Assembly: GCF_002237555.1 (NCBI RefSeq)
Contig: NZ_CP022540.1
Span: 930,001 to 994,000 of the forward strand
DNA length: 64,000 nt
From: Antarctobacter heliothermus
GTDB taxonomy: Bacteria; Pseudomonadota; Alphaproteobacteria; Rhodobacterales; Rhodobacteraceae
Reading direction: 5' to 3'
The notes beneath the pieces were generated by a model. It was given only the letters and a program-made list of their open reading frames with translations. It was not told the DNA's origin and searched no databases. Numbering within the stretch: position 1 is the stretch's first letter; every line of letters starts with the position of its first letter. The translations under genes and the position numbers were made by a program. This document shows positions 61,394 through 64,000 of the stretch, one piece after another.

Positions 61394-62089
61394 ATGAATG
61401 CCAACAGCCCCGCCCCTGCGTCATCGCCCGTGACCCCGCCTGTCGTGTCCGCCACGCAAAGCACCTATCAGGCAATCCGGCAGATGATCATCACCGGTGA
61501 CCTCGCCCCCGGCGAAAAGCTGAAGATCGAGCATCTCAAGGACCGACTACAAACCGGCGCCTCGCCGATCCGCGAGGCGCTGACGCTGCTGGTCTCCGAC
61601 CAGTTGGTTGAACGGCTGGACCAGCGCGGCTTTCGCGCCGCGCCGGTCAGTCAGGATAACTTTGCCGAAATCCTCAAGCTGCGCTGCGCGCTAGAAGACA
61701 TGGCCCTGCGCGATTCACTTGCCGCCGCTGACGACACATGGGAAGAGGCACTGGTGCTGGCCCATCACCGCATGGCGCGGGTTGATACGGGCGACATCGC
61801 CACCTTTGAAGAACGGCACAAGACGTTTCACGTTGCTCTGCTGGCGAATTGCGGCTCACCTATTTTGTTGCGCTATTGCAGTCAGTTGTACGATCTGAAC
61901 GTGCGTTATCGCTATCTGGCCGGACGGTCGCAGAACTATGGCACACGCGACGTTCCGCGCGAACATCGCGAAATCCTTGAGGCGGCAGTGGCGCGGGATG
62001 TCGATCTGGCCTCACAACGGCTGCTCAGCCACTACCAGCAAACCGGCACCTTCCTGCGCGAACGGCCGGAGGTGCCAGTAGAGGGCTGA
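61394..62089 (+). CDS. GntR family (FCD domain) transcriptional regulator
   Basis: A 231-aa regulator. The winged helix begins around residue 23 (STYQAIRQMIITGDLAPGEK, LKIEHLKDRLQTGASPIREA, LTLLVSDQLVERLDQRGFRA), and the FCD effector domain follows with metal-binding residues in LKLRCALEDMALRDSLAAAD, the His of ERHKTFHVALLANCGS and REHREILEAAVARD. FCD regulators bind carboxylates, so it fits control of the adjacent TAXI operon and perhaps of tcuA. It is the last gene on the plus strand and follows the cupin by 49 bp. Confidence 0.93.
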   Translation: MNANSPAPASSPVTPPVVSATQSTYQAIRQMIITGDLAPGEKLKIEHLKDRLQTGASPIREALTLLVSDQLVERLDQRGFRAAPVSQDNFAEILKLRCALEDMALRDSLAAADDTWEEALVLAHHRMARVDTGDIATFEERHKTFHVALLANCGSPILLRYCSQLYDLNVRYRYLAGRSQNYGTRDVPREHREILEAAVARDVDLASQRLLSHYQQTGTFLRERPEVPVEG

Positions 62090-62094
62090 TCGCC

Positions 62095-63117
62095 TTAGTC
62101 TGCCGGCGGTGGTGGCGCGCCTGCGCCTGCCGGTGGCGGTCCTCGGCGCGCCATAGCGGACGCGTCACAGACGCCGGTTCCGTTTTCCAGCGTGCAGCCG
62201 ACTTCGGCCACATGGCAGCCAAGAATGGCGTTGCTGCCCGGCGCGCCCGCGAAATAGCGATAGCCTGCGCCCTCGACCATCAGGCCGTTGCAGGCATCCA
62301 ACTGGTCAACAAGGTCGTCACGGTGCGCCATGATCGGAAAGCCGTCCATCGCGATGCCGATCTGTTTGTCCGTCTCCGCAACCTCTGTCGTGGTGGCGGG
62401 CGCGTTTTGCAGACAATCCGTCACGGCGTGGTAGTGATATCCGACATGGGTGTTCACATGGCCGCCGCAATCGTCGAAGGGCGCGATGGTATAGGCACCC
62501 AGGATCGCATCCACCGGCGCAGGGCCGTCCAGACGTACCCCGTTATAGGCAAGGCCTGATCCCGCCCGGTTGGTGGGGGAAGGTGCATCCGTCATCTGCG
62601 GGTGCAGCGGGATGACATAGGTCAGTGATGCCTCTTCCGGCACATATTCCGGCAGACACTGGACACAGTAGTTCTGATAGGCGGGGTCCACATCCGGGCG
62701 GGCGGCAGCCTCGCAAGCCTCCAGCGTGCCAGTATAGCGGACCGCGCCGGTGTCTGGATCGAACAACTGCCAATTGGTGTCTCCGTAGATCTCAGACAGA
62801 CGGGTGATGAATGCCCCGTCGACGTCTTCGATCTCGCCATCCAGGAACCAGATGCCGCCGCTCTCTGCGGTATCGGTGATAGAGGTTGGGCACCATGGAC
62901 CGGGTGTATAGGCTTTGGGGTCCGGTTTAACCGTGATCGAGAAACAGGTGGTTTCTGTTCCCCCGGACAGGGTGCAATCCACAATTGACGGTCCTGAGAC
63001 AATGTTTGCATCGGCAAAGAAAGCTTCGATGTGGTGAAGTTCGCCGTCATGTGCCAACGCAGGCAGCGTCACCAAGGCAATGGACATCGTTCCGGCAAAG
63101 CGGTGAAATCGGTACAT
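62095..63117 (-). CDS. YHYH-domain secreted protein
   Basis: A 340-aa exported protein (signal MYRFHRFAGTMSIALVTLPA) with the YHYH motif in HVNTHVGYHYHAVTDCL, the characteristic of this uncharacterised family, preceded by FDDCGGH. Cys are abundant (CTLSGGTETTC, PWC, EACEAAA, NYCVQC, DCL, ACN, GCHVAEVGC, VCD) and probably form disulfides in the periplasm. The C-terminus is a low-complexity Pro/Gly/Ala tail (RRGPPPAGAGAPPPPAD). Function is unknown. AAGGAG precedes ATG 63117 on the minus strand. It is divergent from a MarR gene, whose product may control it. Confidence 0.88.
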   Translation of the reverse strand: MYRFHRFAGTMSIALVTLPALAHDGELHHIEAFFADANIVSGPSIVDCTLSGGTETTCFSITVKPDPKAYTPGPWCPTSITDTAESGGIWFLDGEIEDVDGAFITRLSEIYGDTNWQLFDPDTGAVRYTGTLEACEAAARPDVDPAYQNYCVQCLPEYVPEEASLTYVIPLHPQMTDAPSPTNRAGSGLAYNGVRLDGPAPVDAILGAYTIAPFDDCGGHVNTHVGYHYHAVTDCLQNAPATTTEVAETDKQIGIAMDGFPIMAHRDDLVDQLDACNGLMVEGAGYRYFAGAPGSNAILGCHVAEVGCTLENGTGVCDASAMARRGPPPAGAGAPPPPAD

Positions 63118-63155
63118 TCGTACAAAGCTCCTTCGATTCTGTTGTCAGAATTAAC

Positions 63156-63167
63156 TTAGCATACTAA
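63156..63167. promoter_or_regulatory. Palindrome TTAG-CATA-CTAA between yhyh and marR genes
   Basis: TTAG (63156-63159) and CTAA (63164-63167) are inverted copies within an AT-rich run in the only 60-bp gap between the two divergent starts. A likely MarR dimer site that overlaps both promoters. Confidence 0.5.
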
Positions 63168-63177
63168 TTATATCCTC

Positions 63178-63615
63178 ATGACCGAACGTCGACCTCTTTT
63201 TCATCTTTTGCTGCATTCCGCCGACCTGCTGGAAGCAGAACTGACCCGCAGGCTGAAACCGCTTGGCCTTGGTCCCCGACAGGCGCGACTGATCGACGGT
63301 CTGGCCCACATGGGAGAGGTGTCTCAGGCGCACTTGGCGCGGGCCTTCAAGGTGACGCAGGCCAGCATGAGCACCATGACAAGCCGGTTGATCGCGGGCG
63401 GCTATATCGCGCGGCGGCCCGATCCCCAGGACACACGCGGCAATCTGTTGTCCCTGACAGACAAGGGACGCGGGCTATTGGCAGAGATCGACGCGGTCTG
63501 GACCTCGATGGACGCCTATGGCGCCAAGGCGCTGGGCGTCAACCGGTTCAAGGCACTGGCACAAGAGGCCGGGGCGCTGCGCGATGCGCTTGGCGGCACG
63601 CGCCCCGGCGAATAG
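63178..63615 (+). CDS. MarR family transcriptional regulator
   Basis: A 145-aa winged-helix regulator. GLGPRQARLIDGLAHMGEVS, QAHLARAFKVTQASMSTMTS, RLIAGGYIARRPDPQDTRGN and LLSLTDKGRGLLAEIDAVW follow the order of MarR proteins, with the wing Arg-Asp pattern DPQDTRG. It is divergent from the YHYH gene with a palindrome in the 60-bp gap, so it probably represses one or both. ATG 63178 follows TATCCTC; no strong ribosome site is seen and the transcript may be nearly leaderless. Confidence 0.92.
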   Translation: MTERRPLFHLLLHSADLLEAELTRRLKPLGLGPRQARLIDGLAHMGEVSQAHLARAFKVTQASMSTMTSRLIAGGYIARRPDPQDTRGNLLSLTDKGRGLLAEIDAVWTSMDAYGAKALGVNRFKALAQEAGALRDALGGTRPGE

Positions 63616-63618
63616 TAT

Positions 63619-64000
63619 TCAGGCCGTTCCGCGCACCGGGCGATCCTTGTCGATATTAAAAATCATGCCGTCCAGCAGTTCCTCCAGATCCGGCCGCGCG
63701 GCGGGACCGTTGGAAATATCAACCAGCATCAGCGTCCCGTCGGGCCGCAGGGCAAAGGCACCCGGTTCGGCAAAGATCGCGTCGGTCTCTGCCTCGGACA
63801 GCGGTTCCGAGACGTAGAGGCCAAGCGCGCGCATCTGCGGCTCTGTCAGGCCATAGCACAGGTCAAAATTCCAACCGAACTCTGCCTTGTCCGCCAGCGC
63901 CTTGTCCTCGGGGTCGGCGGAAACAACGACCACGTCCATCTTGGCCGTCCAGTTCGACAGGGTGGTGTTCAGCTTGGACAGGAACCGTTTGCAGCGCGGG
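63619..64000 (-). CDS. Redoxin/AhpC-TSA family protein, 3' part (N-terminus outside the window)
   Basis: About 127 C-terminal residues are visible and the frame stays open to the window edge. The text PRCKRFLSKLN at the edge looks like the CxxC-type end of a peroxiredoxin-like active site (the Cys would be the second of the pair), followed by VVVVSADPEDKALADKAEFG, FDLCYGLTEPQMRALGLYVS and LRPDGTLMLVDISNGPAARP, the usual second half of these thiol peroxidase-like proteins. Likely a peroxiredoxin-like enzyme; the catalytic Cys is partly beyond base 64000. The stop lies 4 bp after the convergent MarR stop. Confidence 0.78.
   Translation of the reverse strand, partial: PRCKRFLSKLNTTLSNWTAKMDVVVVSADPEDKALADKAEFGWNFDLCYGLTEPQMRALGLYVSEPLSEAETDAIFAEPGAFALRPDGTLMLVDISNGPAARPDLEELLDGMIFNIDKDRPVRGTA

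Overview
The window is GC-rich, gene-dense DNA. Its gene content (CtrA-clade style Kdo/UDP-glucuronate genes, TRAP and TTT transporters, a form II CoxL operon, quinoprotein alcohol oxidation) points to an alphaproteobacterium, most likely a Rhodobacterales/roseobacter-group member. No rRNA, phage, insertion sequence or CRISPR array was seen. There is one tRNA gene, tRNA-Thr(CGU).

Region 1 (1-10.2 kb) is housekeeping and envelope: the 5' part of a gamma-glutamyltransferase, a D-2-hydroxyacid dehydrogenase, an SH3-type periplasmic protein, a Hint-domain protein, UDP-glucose dehydrogenase, a tightly coupled kpsF-kdsB-kdsA Kdo operon and a phosphohexomutase.

Region 2 (10.3-35.4 kb) is a large alcohol-oxidation locus. 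Its enzyme is a PQQ alcohol dehydrogenase of the ExaF/PedE/PedH type carrying the extra Asp of lanthanide-dependent enzymes (W-D-Y-D, Asp321/Asp323). Around it lie a PedF-like cytochrome c, a second small cytochrome c, an XoxJ/MoxJ-like binding protein, a PQQ-linked ABC-type binding protein with a beta-propeller partner, a CXXCW protein, a quinoprotein-relay metallohydrolase, a SoxYZ-like carrier, and a NosR-like flavinylated membrane protein with its ApbE. A form II 'CO dehydrogenase' operon (coxG-S-L-M) follows the cytochrome/XoxJ pair on the same strand with only 59 bp between, suggesting it acts in the same pathway, possibly on the aldehyde product. A similar GGACC-N3-GTC element occurs upstream of three transcription units of the locus. 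A LuxR-type response regulator, a FIST-domain protein and a soluble hybrid histidine kinase (31.2-35.4 kb) are the likely control unit. An ArsR/permease/thioredoxin operon and an Orn/Lys/Arg decarboxylase sit between the enzyme and these regulators.

Region 3 (35.4-42.5 kb) has an orphan membrane-fusion (HlyD-like) protein, an orphan citrate lyase alpha subunit, and a DctPQM TRAP transporter whose small permease carries an unusual TM2-like plus coiled-coil N-terminal extension.

Region 4 (42.9-62.1 kb), after the tRNA gene, is a catabolic block. It holds a DUF1932-type dehydrogenase, a tripartite tricarboxylate transporter with fused TctA-TctB, a PrpF/GalD-like isomerase, a ThDP enzyme, a D-2-hydroxyacid dehydrogenase, a LysR regulator, a TauE/SafE exporter, an isopropylmalate/isocitrate dehydrogenase homologue, TcuB and TcuA (tricarballylate dehydrogenase system), a solute-binding protein without signal peptide, a TAXI-TRAP transporter, a cupin and a GntR/FCD regulator. 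Together they look like import and breakdown of a tri- or dicarboxylic acid by a route I cannot match to a described pathway.

Region 5 (62.1-64 kb) has a YHYH-domain protein divergent from a MarR regulator, and the 3' part of a redoxin-family gene cut by the window edge.
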